From positions 1-64,000 of the forward strand of contig CAKSBH010000001.1 of assembly GCA_934438175.1 (NCBI GenBank): 64,000 nucleotides of DNA. The letters run 5' to 3'. This document shows, piece after piece, positions 42,528 through 51,452 of this stretch (the stretch's first letter is position 1; each line of letters opens with the position of its first letter). A program made the translations under genes and the position numbers. A model generated the notes under the pieces. That model was not told the DNA's origin and did not search any database. It was given only the letters and a program-made list of their open reading frames with translations. The DNA comes from an uncultured Eubacteriales bacterium. GTDB taxonomy: Bacteria > Bacillota > Clostridia > Oscillospirales > UBA644.

Positions 42528-42585
42528 AAATCGACAAAAAATATTCCGGATTTTCCGGAACAGAAAAAAATCGGAGGAAATACCT

Positions 42586-44031
42586 ATGAAGAAAAAGATT
42601 GTGGCGCTTCTTCTTTGCGCACTTCTTGTTCTGACATGCTTTGCCGCCTGCGGCAACAAGGAGTCGGATAATCCGACCCCGTCGAACGGCGAAAAACCAT
42701 CGGACGGCACGCTTCTCGATCAGGCCATTGAAAGGTACAAATCTTCGGGTGAAAGATTCTATTTTGCGGCATCTTTCATTCAGAGAGCCGAACGTGACTA
42801 CACGGATGAGGACCGGGCAAATCCGCCGGGTGCGGCATCCCGCGAGATGGAAGCCATGATGAACCAGGTGAAGCGTATTGAGGAAAAATACGGAATCATC
42901 CTGGAAATGAACGGCACCAACAAACTGTGGACGCTGACGGCAGCGGAGCTGGTTGCCCAGCTGACCACCAAAGAAATGCCGATGGATATGTTCCACACCG
43001 AGATCCGCCAGGGCAGAGACCTCTGGAACCATGGCAACGGTCCGGTCATTGCATTCAACGATCTTCTGGCAATCAACGAAAAAGACACGGCAAAATGGGG
43101 CAAGGAAAGCATTCTTGCCGCTGTTACCGATGGCGGTAAGATCTGGGGATCTGCCTGGCACGGTTCCGCTTATATGCCGTACGTCGATTTCTACTACGGA
43201 ATTCTTCTTATGAAGAACGATACCTACGATTCGTACAACATCGGTCAGACGCCCCGTGAGATGGACGAAGCCGGCAAATGGACGTTTGAAACGTTTGTTG
43301 ACCTGCTTGACCGGGTTGACCACGATGGTTCGGAGTGGGGATATTTTGCGTTTGCTTACAGCGGCGACCTGCCCATGGCGTTTGTTCGCGCCAACGGCGG
43401 CAGCGTTGTGAAATACAACGAAACGTCCGGCAAATTTGAGTTCGGCATGGCAAACAACAACACGTATAACGCTTTGGATGTCGCCAAAACGGTGAATGCG
43501 AAGAAGGGCTATGTTGTCAACTCGAACTCCATCGATGCTTTTTCCAGCGGTATGTACACCTTCTATATGACGGACAGCAACCGCGCTTTCCAGGAAATTG
43601 CGCAGAAAACCACCGATTATTCCTGGATTCCGTTCCCGTACGGTCCGGATGTGGAATACGGTTCTTCCAACATCTCCTACTTCAAATCCATCGACTCGGT
43701 CTGCGTCGTTGTCAAAATGGAAGACGATCTCCGCGCGCAGATGAGCGGACTGCTGTTTGACAGCGTGGTGGATAAACTGGAGGAATATCCCAACGGTTAC
43801 GAAGAATCTCTGAAACGTGCATATTTTACAGAAGGCGACGAATACAGTTATTCGATTTACGAAAAGGGCAGTCTGAACAAGACCTGGACCTACGAAACGG
43901 AGCTGTCGGATTCTCTGACCTCTCTGACGAGTGCGATCACCAAAGTGATGAACGGAAAACAGACGCCGCAGAATGCGATGAAAGCCCTGGAAGAAAAAAT
44001 CAATCAGGACATCAACGCCGCTCTGAACTGA
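42586..44031 (+). CDS. Extracellular solute-binding lipoprotein 1 (orphan, carbohydrate type)
   Basis: This 481-residue lipoprotein (lipobox FAAC) has the family 1 (SBP_bac) fold of sugar importers, with 'SAWHGSAYMPYVDFYYG', 'FPYGPDVEYG' and a conserved C-terminal helix ending in a run of Lys/Asn. GGAGG lies 11 bases before the ATG at 42586. The open frame extends upstream through the tRNA genes, which cannot be coding. It has its own promoter and terminator and no permease or ATPase beside it. A paralogue follows at 44257. Confidence 0.87.
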   Translation: MKKKIVALLLCALLVLTCFAACGNKESDNPTPSNGEKPSDGTLLDQAIERYKSSGERFYFAASFIQRAERDYTDEDRANPPGAASREMEAMMNQVKRIEEKYGIILEMNGTNKLWTLTAAELVAQLTTKEMPMDMFHTEIRQGRDLWNHGNGPVIAFNDLLAINEKDTAKWGKESILAAVTDGGKIWGSAWHGSAYMPYVDFYYGILLMKNDTYDSYNIGQTPREMDEAGKWTFETFVDLLDRVDHDGSEWGYFAFAYSGDLPMAFVRANGGSVVKYNETSGKFEFGMANNNTYNALDVAKTVNAKKGYVVNSNSIDAFSSGMYTFYMTDSNRAFQEIAQKTTDYSWIPFPYGPDVEYGSSNISYFKSIDSVCVVVKMEDDLRAQMSGLLFDSVVDKLEEYPNGYEESLKRAYFTEGDEYSYSIYEKGSLNKTWTYETELSDSLTSLTSAITKVMNGKQTPQNAMKALEEKINQDINAALN

Positions 44032-44059
44032 GATCTCGGCAAAACATACGAAATCAAAA

Positions 44060-44097
44060 ATTCCGGCAATGCGCAATGTGTTGCCGGAATCTTTTTT
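44060..44097 (+). terminator. Terminator of binding protein 1
   Basis: ATTCCGGCAA pairs with TTGCCGGAAT across an 11-base loop, followed by CTTTTTTC. Confidence 0.88.
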
Positions 44098-44164
44098 CTT
44101 TTGTCGCGCGTCAGAAAATGTGTATAAAAAAACGAAAGTTTGAGTGAAATCTATAAAAAAAACA

Positions 44165-44193
44165 TTGACAACAGGTCTGAAAAGTTATATAAT
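44165..44193 (+). promoter_or_regulatory. Promoter of binding protein 2
   Basis: Consensus TTGACA and TATAAT are spaced by 17 bases. Confidence 0.92.
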
Positions 44194-44256
44194 CTATAAT
44201 ATAGAAACGCGGAGAATTCATTCCGTGTTATAAAAACTTAGATAAGGAGCATGTTT

Positions 44257-45717
44257 ATGAAACAAGTAAGAGCCCTTGCTCTCACTCTGTGCCTTCTGAT
44301 GGTGGTGAGTATGTTTGCTGCCTGCAACGGCGACAAGACCCCGGATAATCCGATCACCCCGTCCAATGGCACTGCAGGCAATGCGTTTGAGGGCGAACAT
44401 TTTGCGATGGTCGGCGGCGACGCGATCTTCCCGAGAAACCGCAGAGACTATACGGATGTTGAAAAAGAGAAAGAGGACAACGAAGGTGCCCCGATTCTCA
44501 CCGTTCCGATGGAAGCCATGCAGCAGCGCATCCTGGAACTGGAAGCAAAATATAAAATTGAGATTGAGGCCTGCTCGAGTGCGAACGGCTACTGGCAGAT
44601 GACTTCTGCTGATTTCATGGCGCAGTTCGTCGATGGCACCGCGAAAGTGGACCTGTTCCATGCCGAGCTTGGCTGGGCACGCGACTTGTACAACGCCGGT
44701 AAGGGCATTGTTGAACCCATCGACAACCTCAAGGAATACATCAATTCCGAGGATTACAACAAATGGGGCAGCAAAGCCATGCTGCAGGCAACCACCTACA
44801 AGGGTGTTCTGTGGGGTGTTCCCTGGCACGGTTCTGCTTATTCGGCAGTTCCTTACGTCTACTACGGTCAGATGCTGTGCAATCCTCTGCTTCTGGAGTC
44901 CTTCCTGCCGGGTGCTTCCGTTCAGGAAATGGTAGAAAGCGGCAAATGGACCTTTGATGATTTTTCGGAGTTGGTTCCGAAGGTTTCTTCTTCCACCTCT
45001 TTGAATAAGATTTATGGTTACCTGTATCAGCAGGACTTCCCGATGCTTGCCGTGTACGCAAACGGCGGTGATCGTGTTATCTGGGACGATGCGAAACAGA
45101 AGTATGTGTTCGGTCTGACCTCGAAGAATGTTGAAAACGCTCTGGATTGGGCCAAGAGATTTGTGGAAGACACGGCGGATTCCACGGGTCTTGCTACCGA
45201 AATTTCCACATTCACGGGAGGCACAACCACGTTCTTCACCACGAACGGAAACCGTATTTTCTCGCAAGTTGCCAACGAAATGGAGAAGGATGCCCATCAG
45301 TTCGTTCCGTTCCCGTATGGTCCGGATGCTGAATACGGCAAGACGTATTCCATTTATATTCAGAGAAACGACAGCGCCTCGGGCGTGTTCCACAACCCCA
45401 CCAACGACAGCAGAACGAAGTTCTCTGCCAAACTGTTCAATGAGATTACGGAACCCGTGATCTCCTCCATTATGCCGGACGGCTATCAGAAGTGGCTGTA
45501 CCGTCAGAACTGGGCGGAAGGCGAGGAATACTCGTTTGGTGTTTATACCGAAAACGGTCTGAATGTTCACTGGAACTATTCCGAAGACCTCGGTAAACTG
45601 AACTCCTCGGTCGACGCTGCTCTGACCAGCATCGTCATGCAGGGCAAAACGATGAGCGCTCTCCAGCGTCTGGAAGAAAAAGTAAACGAACAGCTGGATC
45701 TCACCGTCAACCCGTAA
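44257..45717 (+). CDS. Extracellular solute-binding lipoprotein 2 (orphan, paralogue)
   Basis: This 486-residue lipoprotein (lipobox FAAC) is clearly related to the preceding one: both share RDYTD near the mature N-terminus, the segment 'VPWHGSAYSAVPYVYYG' in similar form, 'FPYGPDAEYG' and a 'TPSNG' linker. The ATG at 44257 is seven bases from AAGGAG; the ATG at 44251 is too close. It too is monocistronic with its own strong promoter and terminator. The codon choice is more biased toward frequent codons than in the neighbours, which may mean high expression. Substrate unknown. Confidence 0.87.
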   Translation: MKQVRALALTLCLLMVVSMFAACNGDKTPDNPITPSNGTAGNAFEGEHFAMVGGDAIFPRNRRDYTDVEKEKEDNEGAPILTVPMEAMQQRILELEAKYKIEIEACSSANGYWQMTSADFMAQFVDGTAKVDLFHAELGWARDLYNAGKGIVEPIDNLKEYINSEDYNKWGSKAMLQATTYKGVLWGVPWHGSAYSAVPYVYYGQMLCNPLLLESFLPGASVQEMVESGKWTFDDFSELVPKVSSSTSLNKIYGYLYQQDFPMLAVYANGGDRVIWDDAKQKYVFGLTSKNVENALDWAKRFVEDTADSTGLATEISTFTGGTTTFFTTNGNRIFSQVANEMEKDAHQFVPFPYGPDAEYGKTYSIYIQRNDSASGVFHNPTNDSRTKFSAKLFNEITEPVISSIMPDGYQKWLYRQNWAEGEEYSFGVYTENGLNVHWNYSEDLGKLNSSVDAALTSIVMQGKTMSALQRLEEKVNEQLDLTVNP

Positions 45718-45732
45718 CAGAAAAAGCATTTC

Positions 45733-45767
45733 AAAGAACGGCACGTTGCGTGCCGTTCTTTTTTTGA
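45733..45767 (+). terminator. Terminator of binding protein 2
   Basis: A 12-bp stem (AAGAACGGCACG with CGTGCCGTTCTT) with a 3-base loop is followed by T residues. Confidence 0.93.
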
Positions 45768-45816
45768 TTTTTCCTAAAAAATCCATAAATCCGGGGGTCT
45801 TTTCGGGGAACGATTC

Positions 45817-45845
45817 TTGACTTTTTCCGTTGGATACGATATAAT
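45817..45845 (+). promoter_or_regulatory. Promoter of the propeller-protein operon
   Basis: TTGACT and TATAAT are spaced by 17 bases, about 50 bases before the gene at 45894. Confidence 0.88.
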
Positions 45846-45893
45846 GAAAACAATCCGGAAAAATTCCGATAGATACAGAAAGGGTTCGTTTTT

Positions 45894-47336
45894 ATGGGCA
45901 AGGAAAAAGTGGAAATCGGCTCCCGCCGTGAGGTTTTTTGGGACGATTATATGACCGAGCCGGAGCGCACGACGGCGATGCTGCGGGTTCATCAACCGGT
46001 TAAACGGGAGATGGTTCTGCATCTGACCATGCCATGGGAGGGCGATGGCTGTGATTATTATAACATTCTGAAGGATGATGACCGTTATCGGGTGTATTAT
46101 CTCGGCTGGAATATGCTGAATCCGGAGGAGACCGAGCATACCGGCAGCGATATCAAGGTCTGCTATGCGGAAACAAAAGACGGTCTTCGCTGGACACGTC
46201 CGAATCTGGGACTGTTTGAGTTTGACGGTTCGTGGGATAACAACATCATTCTGGATCAGAGCGTTGATGTGTATGACAATTTCTTTGCCTTCAAGGATAC
46301 CAACCCTGCGGCTCTGCCCGAAGAAAAATACAAAGGTGTGGCGGAATGCGGAAAAGACGGGACCCTTTGGGGCTATACCTCTCCGGATGCCATTCATTGG
46401 AAGCGTGTGCGGGAGCTTACGCGCAAGGGAAAGTTCGATTCTCTGAACACCTGCTTCTTTGACGGAAAATCGGGTGAATACCGTTGCTATATCCGCGATT
46501 TTCACGATAATGAGGAAACGGATGAATACGGAATCCGCGACATCCGGGTCATTACCTCAAAGGATTTCTGGAACTGGTCGGATCCGGTGATGCTGGAATA
46601 TGCCGACGGTTACGATTACCCGCTGTACACCAACAACGTGTCTCCCTATTACCGCGCGCCGCATATGCTGACCGGCTTCCCCACCCGTTATGTGCAACGG
46701 TACGGCTGGAGCAAGAATTTTGACCGTCTTGCCGGTCCGGAACGTCGGCGGAAGCGTGCGGATATTACGGAACGTCTCGGCACAACGGTGACGGACTGCG
46801 TGTTCATGTCCTCCCGTGACGGATACCATTGGAACCGCTTCAACGAAGCGTGGCTGACGCCGGGTGTGGAGCACAAGACCAACTGGGTGTATGGCGACTG
46901 CTATCCGGCTCTCGGCATGATCGAAACGCCGGGCGAGTGGGGTGAGGACGGCCCGAACGAGATTTCCATGTATAACTTTGAGGGCAAGTGGACCTCAAAG
47001 CCTTCCCGTCTGTATCGCTATACCATCCGTCTGGACGGCTTTGCCTCGTATTACGCACCGTATGAAACAAAAACCATCACTACCCGGCCGTTTACGTTTA
47101 CGGGCAGCACGTTCAAACTCAACTTCTCTACCTCTGCCCGCGGTTTTATCCGGGTCCGGCTTCTGGATGAGGATTATCGGGAAATTCCCGGCTTCTACAC
47201 CACCGATATCTTCGGTGACCGTGTGGACAGCCCGGTGGATTTTGAGAACGGCGACGTGGCGACGCTGGCGGGAAAAACCGTCCGTCTGGAATTTACCCTG
47301 AGTGATGCGGATATTTATTCGTTTATCTTTGAATAA
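45894..47336 (+). CDS. Cytoplasmic GH43/GH32-like propeller protein
   Basis: This 480-residue protein has no signal peptide. Repeated segments such as 'IKVCYAETKDGLRWTRPNLG', 'GYTSPDAIHWKRV', 'VITSKDFWNWSDP' and 'MSSRDGYHWNRF' have the '[S/A]xDGxxW' pattern typical of five-bladed beta-propeller glycosidases (GH32/43/68 clan). A beta-sandwich C-terminal domain follows (about 385-480). No catalytic triad could be fixed with certainty. A lipoprotein paralogue lies at 48458-50080 and aligns along the whole length. Likely role: cytoplasmic hydrolysis of an imported glycoside; substrate unknown. AAAGG precedes the ATG. Confidence 0.7.
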   Translation: MGKEKVEIGSRREVFWDDYMTEPERTTAMLRVHQPVKREMVLHLTMPWEGDGCDYYNILKDDDRYRVYYLGWNMLNPEETEHTGSDIKVCYAETKDGLRWTRPNLGLFEFDGSWDNNIILDQSVDVYDNFFAFKDTNPAALPEEKYKGVAECGKDGTLWGYTSPDAIHWKRVRELTRKGKFDSLNTCFFDGKSGEYRCYIRDFHDNEETDEYGIRDIRVITSKDFWNWSDPVMLEYADGYDYPLYTNNVSPYYRAPHMLTGFPTRYVQRYGWSKNFDRLAGPERRRKRADITERLGTTVTDCVFMSSRDGYHWNRFNEAWLTPGVEHKTNWVYGDCYPALGMIETPGEWGEDGPNEISMYNFEGKWTSKPSRLYRYTIRLDGFASYYAPYETKTITTRPFTFTGSTFKLNFSTSARGFIRVRLLDEDYREIPGFYTTDIFGDRVDSPVDFENGDVATLAGKTVRLEFTLSDADIYSFIFE

Positions 47337-47357
47337 GGAGAATAAGGAGAGATCGGA

Positions 47358-48443
47358 ATGGAAAATAAAATATATCTGCAAAAATCCTTTTTCGGCGAAA
47401 AGGAAAAACGGATTGCAGAAAACGGAGATCTGAAAGTAAGTACCTTTGTGTACGACTCCGGTGTTGCCGCCGTTCGCGTTGCCAACCGTCGCGGCTATAT
47501 CATCGTTCTTCCGTTCAAGGGGCAGCAGGTGTGGCGTGCCGTGTTCGATCAGCACGAGCTGATTATGCGCAACCTGTTTGACGAGCCGGAAGCCACCAAT
47601 GAATTTCTCAAAACCTACGGCGGCTTTATGATTCATTGCGGTCTGACCGCAATGGGGAACCCTTCTCCGGAGGACACGCATGTCATTCACGGGGAACTTC
47701 CCTGTGCGCCATACCGGAATGCGGCGCTGCTGTGCGGTGAGGATGCGGGCGGTCGTTATGTGACTGTGACCGGCGAATATGAGTTCAAAATCGGGTTTGA
47801 GAACGCATACCGCTTCCGCCCCGAATGCAAACTCTATGAGGACGGAACTGTGATTCATATGACGTCCAACATTGAAAATCTGCGTAACTTCCCCATGGAA
47901 TATCTGTATCTTTGCCATATCAATTTCCGTCCGGTTGACGGTTCCAGATTGGTGTATTCCGCGAAGAAGGAAAATGTTTATACGCACGTCCTTGTGCCGG
48001 ACAACATGAATCCGGAGGATAAGGCGAAGCTGGAAGCGTATTTTGAGATGCTTCGCAAGGATGTGACCTGTCATGAGAATGTCGGTGCCGAGGGTCAGTT
48101 CTATCAGCCGGAAATTGTTTTTACTGTCCGGTATGAACAGGATGAAGACGGTCGCGGCTATTGTCTGCAGCGTCTGCCGGACGGTTATGCTCATTACGTT
48201 TCGCACCGTCCGTCCCAACTGCCGTACGGTCTGCGCTGGATCTCGCGGATGGGGGAGGAAGATGCGATGGGAATGCTGCTTCCCGCAACCGCGGAGCACA
48301 ACGGATATCTGGATTGCAAAGCCAAGGGATATATTCGGCATCTGCCCGCCAGGGGTGCGGTCCGGTTTGATTTTGAGGCAGGTCTTCTTTGCCCGGAATC
48401 TGCGCAGAAGGTTGCCGATAAAATTGAATCCATGCTGAAATGA
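47358..48443 (+). CDS. DUF4432-type aldose-epimerase-like protein
   Basis: This 361-residue protein resembles the DUF4432 branch of the galactose mutarotase fold: 'GGFMIHCGLTAMGNPSPED' with HGELPCAPY shortly after, then 'YLYLCHINFRP' and a late 'NGYLDCKAKGYIRHLPA'. Such proteins bind sugars and are found beside sugar catabolic genes; a fixed reaction is not established. AAGGAGAG precedes the ATG, 21 bases after the propeller protein. Its stop codon overlaps an ATG at 48440. Confidence 0.75.
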   Translation: MENKIYLQKSFFGEKEKRIAENGDLKVSTFVYDSGVAAVRVANRRGYIIVLPFKGQQVWRAVFDQHELIMRNLFDEPEATNEFLKTYGGFMIHCGLTAMGNPSPEDTHVIHGELPCAPYRNAALLCGEDAGGRYVTVTGEYEFKIGFENAYRFRPECKLYEDGTVIHMTSNIENLRNFPMEYLYLCHINFRPVDGSRLVYSAKKENVYTHVLVPDNMNPEDKAKLEAYFEMLRKDVTCHENVGAEGQFYQPEIVFTVRYEQDEDGRGYCLQRLPDGYAHYVSHRPSQLPYGLRWISRMGEEDAMGMLLPATAEHNGYLDCKAKGYIRHLPARGAVRFDFEAGLLCPESAQKVADKIESMLK

Positions 48444-48457
48444 AGACGGAGGTTGTT

Positions 48458-50080
48458 ATGAAAAAGAAATTTTGTTTTTTGCTTGCGTTGGTTTTGGTGT
48501 TTGCGCTTCTTTGCTCCTGTACCGAAACTCCGAAGAATCCGATTGACAGCAATGCCCAGTCTTCGGACGGAACGGAGGAGCCGAAACCGGAACAGGTTCT
48601 GGAAATCGGCAAGAACCGCCAGGTGTTCTGGGATAATTATTTTGTAGATACCAAGAATACCGATGCCGTTCTTACGCTGAAACATCCGGTGCAGCGTGAG
48701 ATTGTCTACACCACGGATGCTCCCTGGGAGGGGAACTCCTGTGACTATTACAGCATCATCACCGTTACCCGTGACGACGGTTCGACGTTTTACCGCATGT
48801 ATTACAACGGCTGGGACACCGACCGTTACAGCGGCACCGCGGATATCCGGATCTGTGCCATTGAAAGTGAGGACGGCATTCACTGGACCCGCCCGGATTA
48901 CGGGTTGTATTCGTTCGAGGGAAACGATCACACCAACATCGTGATGCAGACGGCGGCGGGCTTTGACAATTTCTTTGTGTTTGTCGATACCAACCCGGAT
49001 TGTCCTGCGGATGAAAAGTACAAAGCGGTCAGCGAATATCTCGAGCCGAGCGATTACGGCTCTCTGCACGGCTACACCTCGCCGGACGGTCTGCATTGGA
49101 CGGAATGCGGCTTGCTGATGACCCGTGACTGGGGCACGTTTGATTCGGTAAATACGTGCTTTTATAATCCGCAGGACGGGGAATATTATTTGTATTTCCG
49201 CGGTTTTCACGGGCATGATAAGAATGGCAAGATCCGTTATTTCGGCGACTCCCGCGATACCATCCGGGATATTCGTGTGGCGCGTGCTTCGGATTTTGAA
49301 ATGCTGTTCTGCTCGACGGTTGACATTCTGAAATTTACCGACCCGTACGATTTTGCTCTGTATACCAACAACATCCAGCCCTATTACCGTGCCTCGCAGG
49401 TGTTTGTCGGCTTTCCCACGCGCTACAACGACCACGATACCATATGGACGGATAATATGGATTATCTGCCGGATCGCACGGAGCGCAGAATCCGTTATCT
49501 GCAAAACAAGCGCTATGCCACAACGGCGACGGATGCACTCTTCATAACCAGTCGTGACGGCGTAACGTTTGACCGCTTCACCGCTGCGTGGGCGACGGCA
49601 GGTGCAGAGCATCCGGGCAACTGGATCTACGGAGACTGTTATTTTGCCTATGGCATGATCGAAACGGCAACCGAATTCGCAAAACAGGCAAACGAGATCT
49701 CCATGTATGCCTTTGAGGGGAAATTCAAAAGCGGTCCTTCCCGGCTTTACCGTTATACGTCCCGTATTGACGGCTTTGCTTGCTATCAGGCCCCGTCGTA
49801 CGATGTCAGTACGCTGACTACCAAACCGTTTACGTTTACGGGAAGCACACTGAAGCTGAATTTTGCTACGGACGGAGCCGGAAGCATCGTAATCGATGTT
49901 CTGGATGCGGACGGCAACGTAATTGACGGCTATACGTCCTATACCATTTTCGGCGATCAGGTTGACCGTGAAGTTACGTTCGGAGAAGACAAGAAGGACC
50001 TTTCTGCTCTGGCGGGACAGACCGTCCGTCTGCGCTTCACCATGCGCAGTGCGGAAGTGTATTCGCTTGTGATTGAGTAA
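48458..50080 (+). CDS. Lipoprotein paralogue of the propeller protein
   Basis: This 540-residue protein has a lipoprotein signal (lipobox LLCSC), a 40-residue flexible linker, then the same propeller-plus-sandwich architecture as the gene at 45894. Shared stretches include 'QVFWDNYFVD' (VFWDDYM in the other), 'SPDGLHWTECG', 'YTNNIQPYYRASQVFVGFPTRY' and 'FTFTGSTLKLNF'. I chose the ATG at 48458 because CGGAGG lies nine bases before it. One copy acts outside and one inside the cell, probably on the polymer or oligomer and on the imported fragment. Confidence 0.75.
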   Translation: MKKKFCFLLALVLVFALLCSCTETPKNPIDSNAQSSDGTEEPKPEQVLEIGKNRQVFWDNYFVDTKNTDAVLTLKHPVQREIVYTTDAPWEGNSCDYYSIITVTRDDGSTFYRMYYNGWDTDRYSGTADIRICAIESEDGIHWTRPDYGLYSFEGNDHTNIVMQTAAGFDNFFVFVDTNPDCPADEKYKAVSEYLEPSDYGSLHGYTSPDGLHWTECGLLMTRDWGTFDSVNTCFYNPQDGEYYLYFRGFHGHDKNGKIRYFGDSRDTIRDIRVARASDFEMLFCSTVDILKFTDPYDFALYTNNIQPYYRASQVFVGFPTRYNDHDTIWTDNMDYLPDRTERRIRYLQNKRYATTATDALFITSRDGVTFDRFTAAWATAGAEHPGNWIYGDCYFAYGMIETATEFAKQANEISMYAFEGKFKSGPSRLYRYTSRIDGFACYQAPSYDVSTLTTKPFTFTGSTLKLNFATDGAGSIVIDVLDADGNVIDGYTSYTIFGDQVDREVTFGEDKKDLSALAGQTVRLRFTMRSAEVYSLVIE

Positions 50081-50092
50081 ACGATAAATCCG

Positions 50093-50124
50093 AAAACAGG
50101 AGTCGTTCCGGCTCCTGTTTTCTT
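50093..50124 (+). terminator. Terminator of the propeller operon
   Basis: AAAACAGGAG pairs with CTCCTGTTTT across a 9-base loop, followed by a short T-rich stretch. Confidence 0.8.
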
Positions 50125-50147
50125 TCCGAAATATTTGCAAACCGCTC

Positions 50148-50176
50148 TTGCAAATCCATGCAAAATGTGCTACAAT
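50148..50176 (+). promoter_or_regulatory. Promoter of the M24-creatininase pair
   Basis: TTGCAA and TACAAT are spaced by 17 bases, 45 bases before the start codon. Confidence 0.8.
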
Positions 50177-50221
50177 GTATACGGTAAAATTTATATTCAC
50201 CGAAAAGGAGAATTTTGAACT

Positions 50222-51388
50222 ATGGGAAGAGTATGTATTCCGGATTATGAATACGTCGAAAGACGTAAAAAAGCGGTTGAGTTGATGCAGAAAGATCACC
50301 TGGATGTTCTGATTGTCAACGGAACCGAATCGGACTATGCAAACCCGAGATATTTCTGCGGCTTCTGGCCTCTCTTTGAGAGATGCGGCGTTGCCATTGC
50401 CGCAAACGGGAATGCTGCCGTCATGGTCGGTCCCGAAAGTGTGATCTTCGCCGGCGACGTTTCCCGCATCAAAAATGTTTATCCCTGCCTGTATTACCGT
50501 GAGGGCGCCAACCCGTCTTACCCCGAAACCCATACCAATACCTACAACGAGGTTCTGGAAGATCTGGGCGTGAAGGGCAAACACATCCGCATCGGTATCG
50601 GCGGTTACATGGAAACCACCGTTGTGATGATGGACGGTCTGAAGGAATGCTATCCGGAAGCGGAGATCGTCAATGCCGACCATATCATGGTTGACCTGCG
50701 CAAGATCAAGTCCGCCAATGAGATCGCCTGCATCCGCGAAGGTTTCCGCATCGTGGAGATTGCAACCAAGGAAGTAATCAATGCTCTGCACCCGGGTGTG
50801 ACGGAACTGCAGATGGTTGGTGTGGCACAGAAAGCCATTTATGAGAACGGCGCGGAATACGAAGGTCTGCCGATGTATGTCTTCTCCGAGAAGAGCACGT
50901 CGCACGCCATTTCCCGTTCTTCTTACCGTGTTATTGAAAAGGGTGATATCGTACAGCTGAACCTGTCTGCCAAGATCGACGGCTATTCGCCGGCTCTCGG
51001 CATTCCGGTCGGCATGGGAAAATATTCGCCGGAAAAGAAAGATCTGGTAGACTTCTGCCTTTCCGCTCACAAGTGGACGGAGAAGCAGTTGCGCGCCGGC
51101 GTGATGGCATCCGACGTTGCCAAGGGCTTCCTCAAATATTTTGAAGACAACGGCAGACGTCAGAACTATGTCTACGGTCCGTGCCACGGCACCGGTATGA
51201 TCGAGGTTGAAGCTCCTTGGATGGAGACCACCTCCAATTATCTGCTGCAGCCCAACATGACGTTCCAGATCGACACCTTCGTGTCCGGTCCGACGTTCGG
51301 TCTGCGTTGGGAGAAGGGTATTACCATTACGGAGAACGGCTTTGAATCCAACTGCGGCGAACTGGATTACGTCGAACTCGATTTCTGA
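50222..51388 (+). CDS. M24 (pita-bread fold) homologue lacking metal ligands, creatinase-like
   Basis: This 388-residue protein has a creatinase N-terminal domain (about 1-150) and an M24 catalytic domain. The five metal ligands of Xaa-Pro peptidases are not all kept: the first Asp is Asn247 (VQLNLSAKIDGY), the second is Ala258, the fourth Glu is Asp351 (FQIDTF); His322 (CHGTGM) and Glu364 (RWEKGI) remain. Loss of ligands is a feature of non-peptidase members such as creatinase, so C-N hydrolysis without metal is possible. The next gene belongs to the creatininase family. Substrate unknown. Confidence 0.8.
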   Translation: MGRVCIPDYEYVERRKKAVELMQKDHLDVLIVNGTESDYANPRYFCGFWPLFERCGVAIAANGNAAVMVGPESVIFAGDVSRIKNVYPCLYYREGANPSYPETHTNTYNEVLEDLGVKGKHIRIGIGGYMETTVVMMDGLKECYPEAEIVNADHIMVDLRKIKSANEIACIREGFRIVEIATKEVINALHPGVTELQMVGVAQKAIYENGAEYEGLPMYVFSEKSTSHAISRSSYRVIEKGDIVQLNLSAKIDGYSPALGIPVGMGKYSPEKKDLVDFCLSAHKWTEKQLRAGVMASDVAKGFLKYFEDNGRRQNYVYGPCHGTGMIEVEAPWMETTSNYLLQPNMTFQIDTFVSGPTFGLRWEKGITITENGFESNCGELDYVELDF

Positions 51389-51452
51389 TTGTAAACGTTG
51401 CGGTTCCCCTGCGAAAGCGGGGGAATCTCCGCCATAGAAAAGGAGAATTCAG

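Noticed and set aside
48194..51187. 997-residue open frame on the minus strand
   Set aside because: It is the mirror of three well-supported plus-strand genes plus their terminator and promoter, has no ribosome site and shows no domain. Biased third-position codon use in the real genes keeps the opposite frame open.
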